64,000 bases of DNA from Gramella sp. MT6 (GTDB taxonomy: Bacteria; Bacteroidota; Bacteroidia; Flavobacteriales; Flavobacteriaceae), in assembly GCF_019357415.1 (NCBI RefSeq), contig NZ_CP048410.1, positions 1,488,001 to 1,552,000 of the forward strand, read 5' to 3'. Position numbers and translations under genes: made by a program. Each line of letters begins with the position of its first letter. The stretch's first letter is position 1. Below the pieces are notes generated by a model. It worked only from the letters and a program-made list of their open reading frames with translations. It had not been told where the DNA came from and searched no databases. Below are positions 43,611 to 51,980 of the stretch, piece after piece.

Positions 43611-43656
43611 TTCGGGCAGAGTTTCTTAAGTATTTATACTTGAGACTCCGCCCGAA
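43611..43656 (-). terminator. Long hairpin between porin and YceI-B genes
   Basis: TTCGGGC-AGAGT...ACTC-CGCCCGAA style arms extend over 46 nt (43611-43656) with inner pairing TTAAGTAT/ATACTTGA; one mismatch in the stem. On the minus strand the following sequence is TTATTTTC, a broken T run. It may partially terminate after the porin gene or protect its mRNA end. Confidence 0.6.
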
Positions 43657-43672
43657 AATCATCATTCAAACA

Positions 43673-44944
43673 CTAGAAACTAATAGCGGCCTCAACCATT
43701 AATCCATTAAATTTTCCGTCGTTATGTATATCGGTTACTGGGTAATCATTGTATTTCTGGTTCACATATTCCAATTTCATAAGGATGTTCTTGGTCATGA
43801 ACCATCCTGCACCAAGCTGGAATCGGTTAATGTCTACGTCATCTCCGCTTTGTAGTTCACCTTCTGCAAGGCTATAACGTCCTCCTATATAAAGATCGTC
43901 ATCGCCACCAAATCTATAGATAAGCTCTGCGGCATAGTGGTTCCAGGTTCTTTCATCAGCTTCTGCAGCAGCTTTACCTTTAGCTCTTTCATAGATTCCG
44001 AAGAATTCTAGTCCGCCAAACTGAAGGAATGGGTTGATCATGAAAGAGGTCATCTCATTTCTCAGGTTCGGGTTGATTCTTCCTGCTCTAAATCCGTCAC
44101 CGTTTCCATCAATATCAGTGAAGATAGAATAGTATCTAGATCCAGAACGGTCTCCACTATAAAGGTATGCACTTGCAGTTTGAGCGGTATGATAAATAGA
44201 ACCAGTTAATCTAAATCTAAGATCTTCAGATATATAATTGTCATATCCTGCTTTAGCTAAGAATGAAGGGCTGGTAGTATCTGGATTTTCAACAGACTGG
44301 TTTAATTTACCATTGGTCACTCCTAACATACCTAACCATCCATTATTGAAGTAGTAAAGCTCAGCACCAACTTCTGTAGTGAAACTATCCATCAGGTAGT
44401 TTCCAACGAATGGGTTATACAAAGACATCGCGTTATCGGTTCTTCTAAAGTGAGCATCACCATAGTTAACCTCCATGTGACCAATCTTGATTCTAAGATT
44501 ATCCATTAGATCTTCAGCAAAACCTTCGCTGATGAAATCCAGTTTATCAATTTGAATATATCCTCCTTTTACCCAGGCTTCAGGGTGGTGTTGAGAAGAA
44601 AGATAGGTTCTAAGGTGCATTCTTACCCCATCATAAAGAACTACATCAAGATCAAGGTTGGCTGTAGCAAGGTTAAAGTTCTCTCCTATTTCAATTAGTT
44701 CTGGAGTGGCTTCATTACCTGAATTTTCGTGATCTAATGCCTGGAATTGGATGGTGGAAGCACCACCAACTCTAACATGTACACCATCATAGGTGCTTAC
44801 AGTGTCCTTAGGTGCCTCGAACTGGCTGATCCCTCTTTGATCTGGATTTCTATAATTATCCAGGTCTCTTTTGTTTTGGGCCATTGTCGGCAGCGCCATA
44901 ATTGTAATGAGGGCTAGACTGAGTATTTGCGTAATAGTTTTCAT
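43673..44944 (-). CDS. Outer-membrane porin-like beta-barrel protein
   Basis: 423 residues. A signal peptide (about 1-22, ALITIMALPTMAQ) precedes repeated amphipathic strands ending in an aromatic residue (YNDYPVTDIHNDGKFNGLMVEAAISF at the C-terminus, with the terminal Phe of barrels). Segments such as NLDLDVVLYDGVRMHLRTYLSSQHHPEAWVKGGYIQIDKLDF resemble OprO/P-type porins of Bacteroidota. Substrate unknown. It lies between two YceI genes on the same strand, 23 bp after the first, and downstream of an FNR-type promoter. Confidence 0.8.
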   Translation of the reverse strand: MKTITQILSLALITIMALPTMAQNKRDLDNYRNPDQRGISQFEAPKDTVSTYDGVHVRVGGASTIQFQALDHENSGNEATPELIEIGENFNLATANLDLDVVLYDGVRMHLRTYLSSQHHPEAWVKGGYIQIDKLDFISEGFAEDLMDNLRIKIGHMEVNYGDAHFRRTDNAMSLYNPFVGNYLMDSFTTEVGAELYYFNNGWLGMLGVTNGKLNQSVENPDTTSPSFLAKAGYDNYISEDLRFRLTGSIYHTAQTASAYLYSGDRSGSRYYSIFTDIDGNGDGFRAGRINPNLRNEMTSFMINPFLQFGGLEFFGIYERAKGKAAAEADERTWNHYAAELIYRFGGDDDLYIGGRYSLAEGELQSGDDVDINRFQLGAGWFMTKNILMKLEYVNQKYNDYPVTDIHNDGKFNGLMVEAAISF

Positions 44945-44967
44945 CGTTATTAATTTTAAGGTTGAGG

Positions 44968-45546
44968 TTATTTTTTAAAGTGAGATTCAAATTTTACCAC
45001 CACATCTTCACCGGTTTTAATGGTGCCGAACATTGCGGTTGGAGCTTCCACTCCATAATCGGTCATGTTAATTTTATGTTCACCGGTTAGAACCAGTTCA
45101 TTATTATTGTTTTTTAGTTTGAAATTGAGATTTATATCTTTTGTTGTTCCGGCTATCATTAAACTTCCGGTGGTTTTTACTTCGAAATTGTCTTCAGAGA
45201 TCTTATTGATGCCATTCACCTTTTTCAATTTATAAGTGATGTTCTCATATTCATCTGTATTAAGAGCAGCATAAGTGTTTTTATCCATTCCGCTTTTACC
45301 GCTCATCAGGCTTTTAGCTTTCACAGTGAATTCCAGTTTTTCGATGTCTTCCAGTTTCTTGTCATCGAATTCAGTGATCAGGATTCCGCCGGTATTTTCG
45401 GCTTCGATCGTCCAGTCGTGAATATTAGAAGTACCATCTATAATAAGATTAGAAGCTTCATTATTCAGTTTGTAGGATTGAGCATTAATTCCAAAGCTTA
45501 GAAGAAGTACTGCTGTTAACATCCATAAATTTCTGTAAGGTTTCAT
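44968..45546 (-). CDS. YceI-family periplasmic protein (A copy)
   Basis: 192 residues. A signal peptide (about 1-22, LLLSFGINAQ) precedes the YceI fold: NLIIDGTSNIHDWTIEAEN, VKAKSLMSGKSGMDKNTYAAL, ITYKLKKVN, SLMIAGTTKDINLNFKL, MTDYGVEAPTAMFGTIKTGEDVVVKFE. It likely carries a polyisoprenoid ligand in the periplasm. It is the first gene of the minus-strand cluster and its FNR-type promoter lies in the 200-bp divergent region facing ccoI. Confidence 0.9.
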   Translation of the reverse strand: MKPYRNLWMLTAVLLLSFGINAQSYKLNNEASNLIIDGTSNIHDWTIEAENTGGILITEFDDKKLEDIEKLEFTVKAKSLMSGKSGMDKNTYAALNTDEYENITYKLKKVNGINKISEDNFEVKTTGSLMIAGTTKDINLNFKLKNNNNELVLTGEHKINMTDYGVEAPTAMFGTIKTGEDVVVKFESHFKK

Positions 45547-45570
45547 ATCGATTGCATTTTTTAATCAGTA

Positions 45571-45613
45571 CAAAGTTGCACTACGAATGCAAGGGAAATA
45601 ATGATGAATATCA
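45571..45613 (-). promoter_or_regulatory. FNR/FixK-type site and promoter of the YceI-porin cluster
   Basis: TGAT-GAAT-ATCA (45602-45613), with perfect half-sites, and on the minus strand -7 box CAACTTTG (45571-45578; first base differs from TAnnTTTG). Centre-to-T distance is 29.5 bp. The start codon is 24 bp past the -7 box. Confidence 0.68.
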
Positions 45614-45680
45614 GCTTTTGTAAAATTTTGAAAAGGCCGTAATCCGCGATAACGTTTTAGTTTAGAAAAAAAGCATTCCC

Positions 45681-45723
45681 TAACCGTGGTCATATTTTCA
45701 AAAACATCAAATGCTCAGTTTTG
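45681..45723 (+). promoter_or_regulatory. FNR/FixK-type site and promoter of ccoI
   Basis: TAAC-CGTG-GTCA (45681-45692; one base off in the left half) and -7 box CAGTTTTG (45716-45723; first base differs). Centre-to-T distance is 29.5 bp. Weaker than the others, but the fixed spacing supports it. Confidence 0.6.
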
Positions 45724-45746
45724 TGTCCTTATAGTTATTTATAGAT

Positions 45747-48152
45747 ATGGAACTATGTTTTCATTGCGGCGAAGAATGCCAGGACGAGACAATATTATAT
45801 TCAGAAAAGACCTTTTGCTGCTCGGGTTGCAAAACCGTTTTTGAAATATTGAACAGTAACGACCTTACCTATTATTATGATCTCGAAAAAACCCCGGGGA
45901 TATCTCCTAAGATCAGGGAAGGCAAATATGATTACCTGCAGAATAAGGAGATCATTGAGAAATTACTCGAGTTTGACCATGGAAATACCCAGATAGTATC
46001 TTTCGATATACCTTCTATTCATTGTAGTTCCTGTATCTGGATCCTGGAGAACCTCCATAAACTACACAAAGGAATAAAAAGCTCGCAGGTAGATTTCCCT
46101 AAAAAGAAGATCAGGTTGAGTTTTTCTTCTGAAGAGATAAGCCTGAAGGACCTTGTGCTTTTACTTAGCCGTATTGGCTACGAACCAAATATTTCTTTGG
46201 ATCACTATGAAGAAAAGGAATCTGATGTAGACCGAAGCCTTATCTATAAATTAGGAGTAGCGGGTTTTGCCTTTGGGAATATCATGTTCCTGTCATTTCC
46301 GGAATATTTCGAAATAAATGAATTCTGGCTAGATCAATTCAAACATTTGTTTCGCTGGCTAATGTTCAGCTTTTCCCTGCCGGTGGTATTTTATTCAGGA
46401 AGGGATTATTTTACTTCGGCCTATAAAGGTTTAAGGTCGGGTATCCTTAATATAGATGTGCCTATAGCGCTGGGAATCCTGGTCCTTTTTCTAAGAAGTA
46501 CTGCAGAAATTGTTTTGGATTTAGGAACCGGATTTTATGATAGCCTTAGCGGACTCGTTTTCTTCCTTTTACTCGGAAAATTTTTCCAGCAGAAAACCTA
46601 TTCCTTCCTGTCATTTGAGAGGGATTATAAATCCTATTTTCCTATTGCCGTGACCCGTGTATCTACTGAAGCCGGAAAAATTACGGAAGAACAAATACAG
46701 GTTTATAAGATCCAGAAAGGCGACCGGATCATTATAAGGAATGAAGAACTCATTCCCATGGACGCCATTTTGATAAAGGGAAATGCCAGTATAGATTACA
46801 GTTTTGTTACCGGTGAAGCAGAGCCTGTGGAAAAAGTGAGTGGAGATAAATTATTTTCAGGTGGCAGGCAGCAGGGTGGTATTATCGAGATCGAAGCCTT
46901 AAAACCCGTGAAGCAAAGCTATCTTACCCAATTATGGAGCGATGAGGTTTTTAGCAAGGATAAGAATTCCGCTTTTCAGAATCTTACTAACCAGATCAGT
47001 AAACGGTTTACTTATGCCGTATTAGGAATAGCAATTCTTTCGGCCATCTTCTGGATGTTCTATGATGCTTCCAAAGCCTGGAACGTCTTCACCGCTGTAC
47101 TCATTATTGCATGTCCCTGTGCAATTGCCTTGGCAGCGCCTTTTACTTTGGGTAATATGCTGCGCATTTTCGGTAAAAATCACCTGTATCTCAAGGATAC
47201 TAATATTATAGAGCAAACCGCTAATATAGATACTGTGGTTTTTGATAAGACGGGAACCATTACCGCGAATGACAAAAGCAAGATCGAATATGAAGGCCTG
47301 GAATTGACCGAAGAAGAAAAAAACCTTCTGGGAGGTAGCCTCCGTGCTTCTAATCATCCGCTGAGTAGGTCACTTTACAATATTCTCGATAAGAACAATA
47401 TTTCTACTCCTGAAGATTTTACCGAGCATACAGGCCTGGGACTGGAAACCAGTTACAGGGATCTTAATTTGAAGATAGGTTCTTCCACTTTTATGAATAG
47501 ATCTGAGATCCTGGTGCCGGAACGGCCTGCAGAGAAAAAGAACGAGAAAACTTCAGTACATATAAGTTCTAATAATCAGTATAAAGGATGTTTCAGCTTT
47601 CATAATTCTTACAGGGAAGGACTTTCAGAACTATTCAAAGAACTTTCTGTAGACAGGCAATTGATCATACTTTCCGGAGATAATGACGGGGAGCGTGAAA
47701 GATTAAGTCGCCTGGTGCCAGAAGGCACCAAGATGTATTTTGATCAGAAACCAGGAGATAAACTTCGGTTCATCAAAGATCTTCAAAAACAGGGAAATAA
47801 GATAATGATGGTTGGTGACGGCCTTAACGATGCGGGAGCCCTGGCTCAAAGCGATGTTGGTATCGTTATTTCTGAAGATATCAATGTTTTTTCTCCTGCA
47901 TGTGATGGTATTCTGGATGCAAAACGATTCAGAGACCTGGGGAGCTTTTTCAAACTTTCAGAAAGATCTATAAAGGTGATAAAACTGAGCTTCCTGCTAT
48001 CTCTTTGTTATAATTTAATTGGGCTGGCATTTGCCGTATCAGGAAACCTAATGCCGGTTGTTGCCGCGATTCTTATGCCATTAAGCTCTATCAGCATTGT
48101 GATCTTCACCACCCTGGCCACACAATTTCTTTCAAAAAAGCTGAAAAATTAA
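45747..48152 (+). CDS. ccoI: CcoI/FixI copper P-type ATPase
   Basis: 801 residues. An N-terminal cysteine-rich domain (CFHCGEEC, FCCSGCKTVF) is followed by an HMA domain with HCSSC. The core has transport helix motif IIACPCAIALAAPF (CPC), the phosphorylated D500 in VFDKTGTITAND, the actuator TGEAEPV, and MVGDGLNDAGALAQSDVGI. This N-terminal layout marks the CcoI/FixI type that supplies copper for cbb3 oxidase assembly, rather than the CopA detoxification type. It heads the cco genes and has its own FNR-type site; 77 bp separate it from ccoS. Confidence 0.95.
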   Translation: MELCFHCGEECQDETILYSEKTFCCSGCKTVFEILNSNDLTYYYDLEKTPGISPKIREGKYDYLQNKEIIEKLLEFDHGNTQIVSFDIPSIHCSSCIWILENLHKLHKGIKSSQVDFPKKKIRLSFSSEEISLKDLVLLLSRIGYEPNISLDHYEEKESDVDRSLIYKLGVAGFAFGNIMFLSFPEYFEINEFWLDQFKHLFRWLMFSFSLPVVFYSGRDYFTSAYKGLRSGILNIDVPIALGILVLFLRSTAEIVLDLGTGFYDSLSGLVFFLLLGKFFQQKTYSFLSFERDYKSYFPIAVTRVSTEAGKITEEQIQVYKIQKGDRIIIRNEELIPMDAILIKGNASIDYSFVTGEAEPVEKVSGDKLFSGGRQQGGIIEIEALKPVKQSYLTQLWSDEVFSKDKNSAFQNLTNQISKRFTYAVLGIAILSAIFWMFYDASKAWNVFTAVLIIACPCAIALAAPFTLGNMLRIFGKNHLYLKDTNIIEQTANIDTVVFDKTGTITANDKSKIEYEGLELTEEEKNLLGGSLRASNHPLSRSLYNILDKNNISTPEDFTEHTGLGLETSYRDLNLKIGSSTFMNRSEILVPERPAEKKNEKTSVHISSNNQYKGCFSFHNSYREGLSELFKELSVDRQLIILSGDNDGERERLSRLVPEGTKMYFDQKPGDKLRFIKDLQKQGNKIMMVGDGLNDAGALAQSDVGIVISEDINVFSPACDGILDAKRFRDLGSFFKLSERSIKVIKLSFLLSLCYNLIGLAFAVSGNLMPVVAAILMPLSSISIVIFTTLATQFLSKKLKN

Positions 48153-48168
48153 AACAAGGTCTTAAATC

Positions 48169-48211
48169 TGACAATGGTCATTTTTTACATGCGACCCTCA
48201 AGATACTTTTA
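48169..48211 (+). promoter_or_regulatory. FNR/FixK-type site and promoter of ccoS-NO-Q-P
   Basis: Perfect palindrome TGAC-AATG-GTCA (48169-48180) and -7 box TACTTTTA (48204-48211; last base differs). Centre-to-T distance is 29.5 bp; the ccoS ATG is 18 bp past the -7 box. The site starts 16 bp after the ccoI stop. Confidence 0.78.
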
Positions 48212-48229
48212 CACCCATAATCGAGCAAA

Positions 48230-48424
48230 ATGAGCATTATTTACCTGTTACTGGCCATAAGTGTGATAGTCGCTATCATTTTCTTTATAGCCTTTATTGT
48301 TTCCGTAAAAAAGGGGCAGTATGATGATGTTTATACCCCTTCGGTAAGAATGCTCTTCGATGATGAATTGGTAAAACCAGATTCCGAAAACAAACAACCT
48401 CTCAATAAAGTGAAATCTGAATAA
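48230..48424 (+). CDS. ccoS: CcoS, cbb3 oxidase assembly protein
   Basis: 64 residues with one N-terminal membrane helix (IYLLLAISVIVAIIFFIAFIVSVKKGQYDD) and the family motif YTPSVRMLFDDE that normally reads 'D..TP..R.L.DD'. CcoS is needed for cofactor insertion into cbb3 oxidase. ccoNO begins 2 bp after its stop, so the two are translationally coupled. Confidence 0.93.
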   Translation: MSIIYLLLAISVIVAIIFFIAFIVSVKKGQYDDVYTPSVRMLFDDELVKPDSENKQPLNKVKSE

Positions 48425-48426
48425 TT

Positions 48427-50622
48427 ATGGAAGTACAGCAATTTTATTACGATAATAAGATCGTAAAGAAATTTATCATTGCCACCATGTTCTGGGGCAT
48501 TATTGGTATGAGCGTGGGACTACTGCTCGCTTTTATGTTTATATTCCCTGGTGTGACCGAAGGTATTTCATGGTTAAGTTTTGGCCGACTTCGCCCTTTG
48601 CACACCAACGCCGTTATCTTCGCTTTCGTAGGTAACGCAATTTTTGCCGGGGTATATTATTCCACTCAACGGCTATTAAAGGCACGAATGTGGAGCGATG
48701 CCTTGAGTAATATCAATTTCTGGGGCTGGCAACTTATCATAGTGGGTGCTGCCATTACCTTGCCGCTTGGATTCACCTCCTCAAAAGAGTATGCGGAATT
48801 AGAATGGCCTTTCGATATTGCTATTGCTATCATCTGGGTAGCGTTTGGAGCGAACCTTATCGGGACCATGATCAAGAGAAGACAGCGACATCTCTACGTG
48901 GCTATCTGGTTTTACCTGGCCACATTCGTAACCGTTGCTGTACTTCATATTGTAAATAATATTGAAATTCCTGTATCTGCATTAAAGAGTTATTCATTCT
49001 ACTCGGGGGTTCAGGATGCTCTGGTACAATGGTGGTATGGGCATAATGCGGTAGCATTCTTCTTAACCACGCCGTTCTTAGGTCTTATGTACTATTTTGT
49101 ACCGAAAGCTGCCAACAGACCTGTTTACTCATACAGGCTTTCTATAATACACTTCTGGTCGCTCATTTTTATATATATCTGGGCAGGGCCACACCACTTA
49201 TTATATACCTCTTTGCCAGACTGGGCGCAAAACCTTGGGGTTGCCTTTTCTGTAATGCTGCTGTTCCCATCTTGGGGAGGAATGATCAACGGGCTGCTAA
49301 CACTGCGTGGAGCCTGGGATAAAGTAAGGGTAGACCCAGTTCTTAAATTTATGGTAGTTGCTATTACTGGTTATGGAATGGCAACTTTTGAAGGCCCTAT
49401 GCTTTCGCTTAAAAATGTGAATGCCATTGCGCACTTTAGTGACTGGATCATTGCGCACGTTCACGTAGGAGCTCTTGCCTGGAATGGTTTTATGACCTTT
49501 GGTATGGTCTACTGGCTGGTACCAAGGTTGTTCAAGACCAAATTATGGTCTGTAAAATTAGCCAACACCCATTTCTGGATGGGAACACTGGGGATCATCA
49601 TCTATGCGTTGCCTATGTATGTCGCTGGATTTGTGCAGGCCTCTATGTGGAAACAATTCAATCCTGACGGAACTCTTACCTACGGGAACTTTCTGGAAAC
49701 AGTATCAGAGATCATCCCAATGTACTGGATGCGTGCCATAGGTGGTAGCCTTTATATTCTTGGTGCATTTGTAATGCTTTATAACATTGTAAGAACCGCT
49801 CGCCAGGGTAGCAGCGTCGAAGACGAATTAGCTGAAGCTGCTGCCTTGCAACCGGTGACCACTAAAAGAACAGCTGGTGAAGCATACCATAGCTGGTTGG
49901 AAAGAAGACCGGTAAAACTTACCATTTTCGCTACGATCGCAATTTTAATTGGAGGAATGGTACAGATCATACCATCTTTAATGGTAGACGAATATGTTCC
50001 TGTTATTTCTAGTGTAAAACCATATACCCCGCTGGAACTGGAAGGAAGGGATATCTACATCAGGGAAGGTTGTGTATCCTGTCATTCACAAATGGTAAGG
50101 CCTTTTAGAAGTGAAGTGGAGCGCTATGGCGAATATTCCAAAGCCGGAGAATACAGGTATGATTTCCCATTCCTTTGGGGAAGTAAAAGAACCGGTCCCG
50201 ACCTGCATCGTGTGGGGCAGAAATATTCAGATAACTGGCATTTGAACCATATGTATGATCCGCAGAGCACTTCTTCAGGTTCAATAATGCCATCCTATCC
50301 CTGGATAGTTCAAAATGAACTTGATAAATCTGACACAGAAGATAAAATGAGGGCAATGCAGACCCTGGGAGTGCCTTATAGCGATGAGGAAATAGAAAAA
50401 GCTCAGGAATTAATGACGCAGCAGGGAACTCAGATAGAGCAGAATCTATATGCCGATCCGGATTTTGTTTCCAGTTATGAGGCAGATAAAAAGTATGCTG
50501 AAGAGAACGGACTGGAATTTACAGAAATGCGAGATCGTGAGATTGTAGCTCTTATCGCTTATCTGCAGCGACTGGGAACAGATATCAAGGCCGAAGATTT
50601 AAAACAAGTATCAACTAACTAA
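48427..50622 (+). CDS. ccoNO: Fused cbb3 oxidase subunits I and II (CcoN-CcoO)
   Basis: 731 residues. The CcoN part (about 1-480) has 12 helices with the haem and copper ligands in RPLHTNAVIFAF, QWWYGHNAVAFF, WAGPHHLLYTSLPDW and AHVHVGALAWNG. A linker and single helix (about 495-520) lead to a CcoO domain with one c-type haem site C549-x-x-C552-H553 in GCVSCHSQMVRPF, and SKRTGPDLHRVG. In most bacteria these are two genes; the fusion is common in Bacteroidota. It is the catalytic core that reduces O2 to water with high affinity. Confidence 0.96.
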   Translation: MEVQQFYYDNKIVKKFIIATMFWGIIGMSVGLLLAFMFIFPGVTEGISWLSFGRLRPLHTNAVIFAFVGNAIFAGVYYSTQRLLKARMWSDALSNINFWGWQLIIVGAAITLPLGFTSSKEYAELEWPFDIAIAIIWVAFGANLIGTMIKRRQRHLYVAIWFYLATFVTVAVLHIVNNIEIPVSALKSYSFYSGVQDALVQWWYGHNAVAFFLTTPFLGLMYYFVPKAANRPVYSYRLSIIHFWSLIFIYIWAGPHHLLYTSLPDWAQNLGVAFSVMLLFPSWGGMINGLLTLRGAWDKVRVDPVLKFMVVAITGYGMATFEGPMLSLKNVNAIAHFSDWIIAHVHVGALAWNGFMTFGMVYWLVPRLFKTKLWSVKLANTHFWMGTLGIIIYALPMYVAGFVQASMWKQFNPDGTLTYGNFLETVSEIIPMYWMRAIGGSLYILGAFVMLYNIVRTARQGSSVEDELAEAAALQPVTTKRTAGEAYHSWLERRPVKLTIFATIAILIGGMVQIIPSLMVDEYVPVISSVKPYTPLELEGRDIYIREGCVSCHSQMVRPFRSEVERYGEYSKAGEYRYDFPFLWGSKRTGPDLHRVGQKYSDNWHLNHMYDPQSTSSGSIMPSYPWIVQNELDKSDTEDKMRAMQTLGVPYSDEEIEKAQELMTQQGTQIEQNLYADPDFVSSYEADKKYAEENGLEFTEMRDREIVALIAYLQRLGTDIKAEDLKQVSTN

Positions 50623-50633
50623 AACCTGAGACC

Positions 50634-50846
50634 ATGTTGAAATTCGTAAAAGGTCCATTAGAAAGTATAGAAGGGGTGGAGATCTATCCTATCATTTCCT
50701 TATTGATATTTTTCATTTTTTTCGCAGCTCTTTTTTTCTGGGTGTTCACTGCCAAAAAAGAATACATAAAAAAAGTGAGTGATCTCCCCCTGGAACTTGA
50801 TGATAATATTGAAATGGATTCTATACTAAACGATAGCAGATCATAA
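50634..50846 (+). CDS. ccoQ: CcoQ-like small cbb3 subunit
   Basis: 70 residues with one membrane helix (about 17-42, IYPIISLLIFFIFFAALFFWVFTAKKEYI) and an acidic tail ending DDNIEMDSILND. Position between ccoNO (11 bp) and ccoP (81 bp), size and topology support CcoQ, the stabilising subunit of the complex. Sequence conservation in this family is low. Confidence 0.82.
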   Translation: MLKFVKGPLESIEGVEIYPIISLLIFFIFFAALFFWVFTAKKEYIKKVSDLPLELDDNIEMDSILNDSRS

Positions 50847-50927
50847 AGTAAGCCATGACCTAATTTCGGATTTCATCGAAATAAATTTTGGCGAATTACA
50901 TCTGACCTAACAACAAAATATAAACAG

Positions 50928-51896
50928 ATGAAAAAACTATTTTCAGCATTAAGAATCACAGGAATTCTTGCTCTTGCTATTATCCTTGCTAACGCAACTC
51001 TGGAAACAGGCGATCAAAATATTTTTGAAGCCTATCCTATAATATGGCTCATTTTGGGAGTGATCCTTTTAATTGGAATTGCGATCGAGGTTTCTGTAGC
51101 GGCCCTTGAAAGAACATTGTATATGTCTTTAAAGCCGGAGGCCAGGGCAGAGTATGATAAAGCAATTGCCTTAAAAAGGAAAAAGAGTTTTTCCTGGTTC
51201 AAAGAGACCTATGATAAGTTACTTGACAAAAAACCTATAGAAAGAGAGGAAGAGATCATCCTGGATCATAATTATGACGGGATCAAAGAGCTTGATAATA
51301 ATCTCCCGCCGTGGTGGCTTTACGGTTTCTATGCAACGATCATTTTCGCCGGAATCTACCTTGCCAGGTATCACATTTTTGATGGATCTACCCAAAAGGA
51401 AGAATATCTAATGGAAGTAGCTGAAGCGAGAGCGGCAGTAGAAGAATACAAAAAGAACGCAAAAGGTCTTATAGATGCTAATACCGTCGAATTACTTACC
51501 GGAGAAGCTGATATTAATTCAGGTAAAGCACTTTTCTCTGGAAACTGTGCTGCCTGCCATAAAATAGATGGGGGTGGAGGTATTGGACCTAACCTAACTG
51601 ACTCTTACTGGATCCTTGGTGGAGGAATTAAAAATGTCTTCAATACAATTTCTGAAGGTGGCCGTGCCGGCAAAGGGATGGTGGCCTGGAAAACAGATCT
51701 TAATCCTGAAGAGATCGCCCAGGTGGCCAGTTATGTGCTTAGCCTGCATGGAACTACTCCAGCCGATCCTAAGGAACCCCAGGGAGAACTTTGGGTAGAT
51801 CCTGATGCCCGGGTAGATGAGGTGGAGGTAGAAATGACAGATACCAGCTCGGTAGAGATCGAAATGGACTATAAATCAGAAAATATCCTGGAATAG
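50928..51896 (+). CDS. ccoP: CcoP, mono-haem c-type subunit of cbb3 oxidase
   Basis: 322 residues. An N-terminal pair of helices (about 10-28 and 36-58) precedes the CcoP helix with the DNNLPPWWLYGFYATIIFAGIY motif (about 125-150). Only one haem site is present, C207-x-x-C210-H211 in NCAACHKIDGGGGIGPNLTD, where proteobacterial CcoP has two. The distal Met is probably in GKGMVAWK. It passes electrons from the bc1-type complex or cytochrome c to CcoO. The acidic end (VDEVEVEMTDTSSVEIEM) is unusual. Upstream TAAATTTTG (50883-50891) may be an internal promoter. Confidence 0.95.
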   Translation: MKKLFSALRITGILALAIILANATLETGDQNIFEAYPIIWLILGVILLIGIAIEVSVAALERTLYMSLKPEARAEYDKAIALKRKKSFSWFKETYDKLLDKKPIEREEEIILDHNYDGIKELDNNLPPWWLYGFYATIIFAGIYLARYHIFDGSTQKEEYLMEVAEARAAVEEYKKNAKGLIDANTVELLTGEADINSGKALFSGNCAACHKIDGGGGIGPNLTDSYWILGGGIKNVFNTISEGGRAGKGMVAWKTDLNPEEIAQVASYVLSLHGTTPADPKEPQGELWVDPDARVDEVEVEMTDTSSVEIEMDYKSENILE

Positions 51897-51980
51897 TTGA
51901 GAATAATTGAAGATTTATTTCAGTACTGCGAATGCCCGTGGCAAAATAATGAATAGAGTTTAATACGAAAAGATTCGATT

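Noticed and set aside
43611..43656. Long hairpin as a repeat element (REP-like)
   Set aside because: Only one copy noticed; position between porin and YceI-B genes is better explained by mRNA processing or termination.
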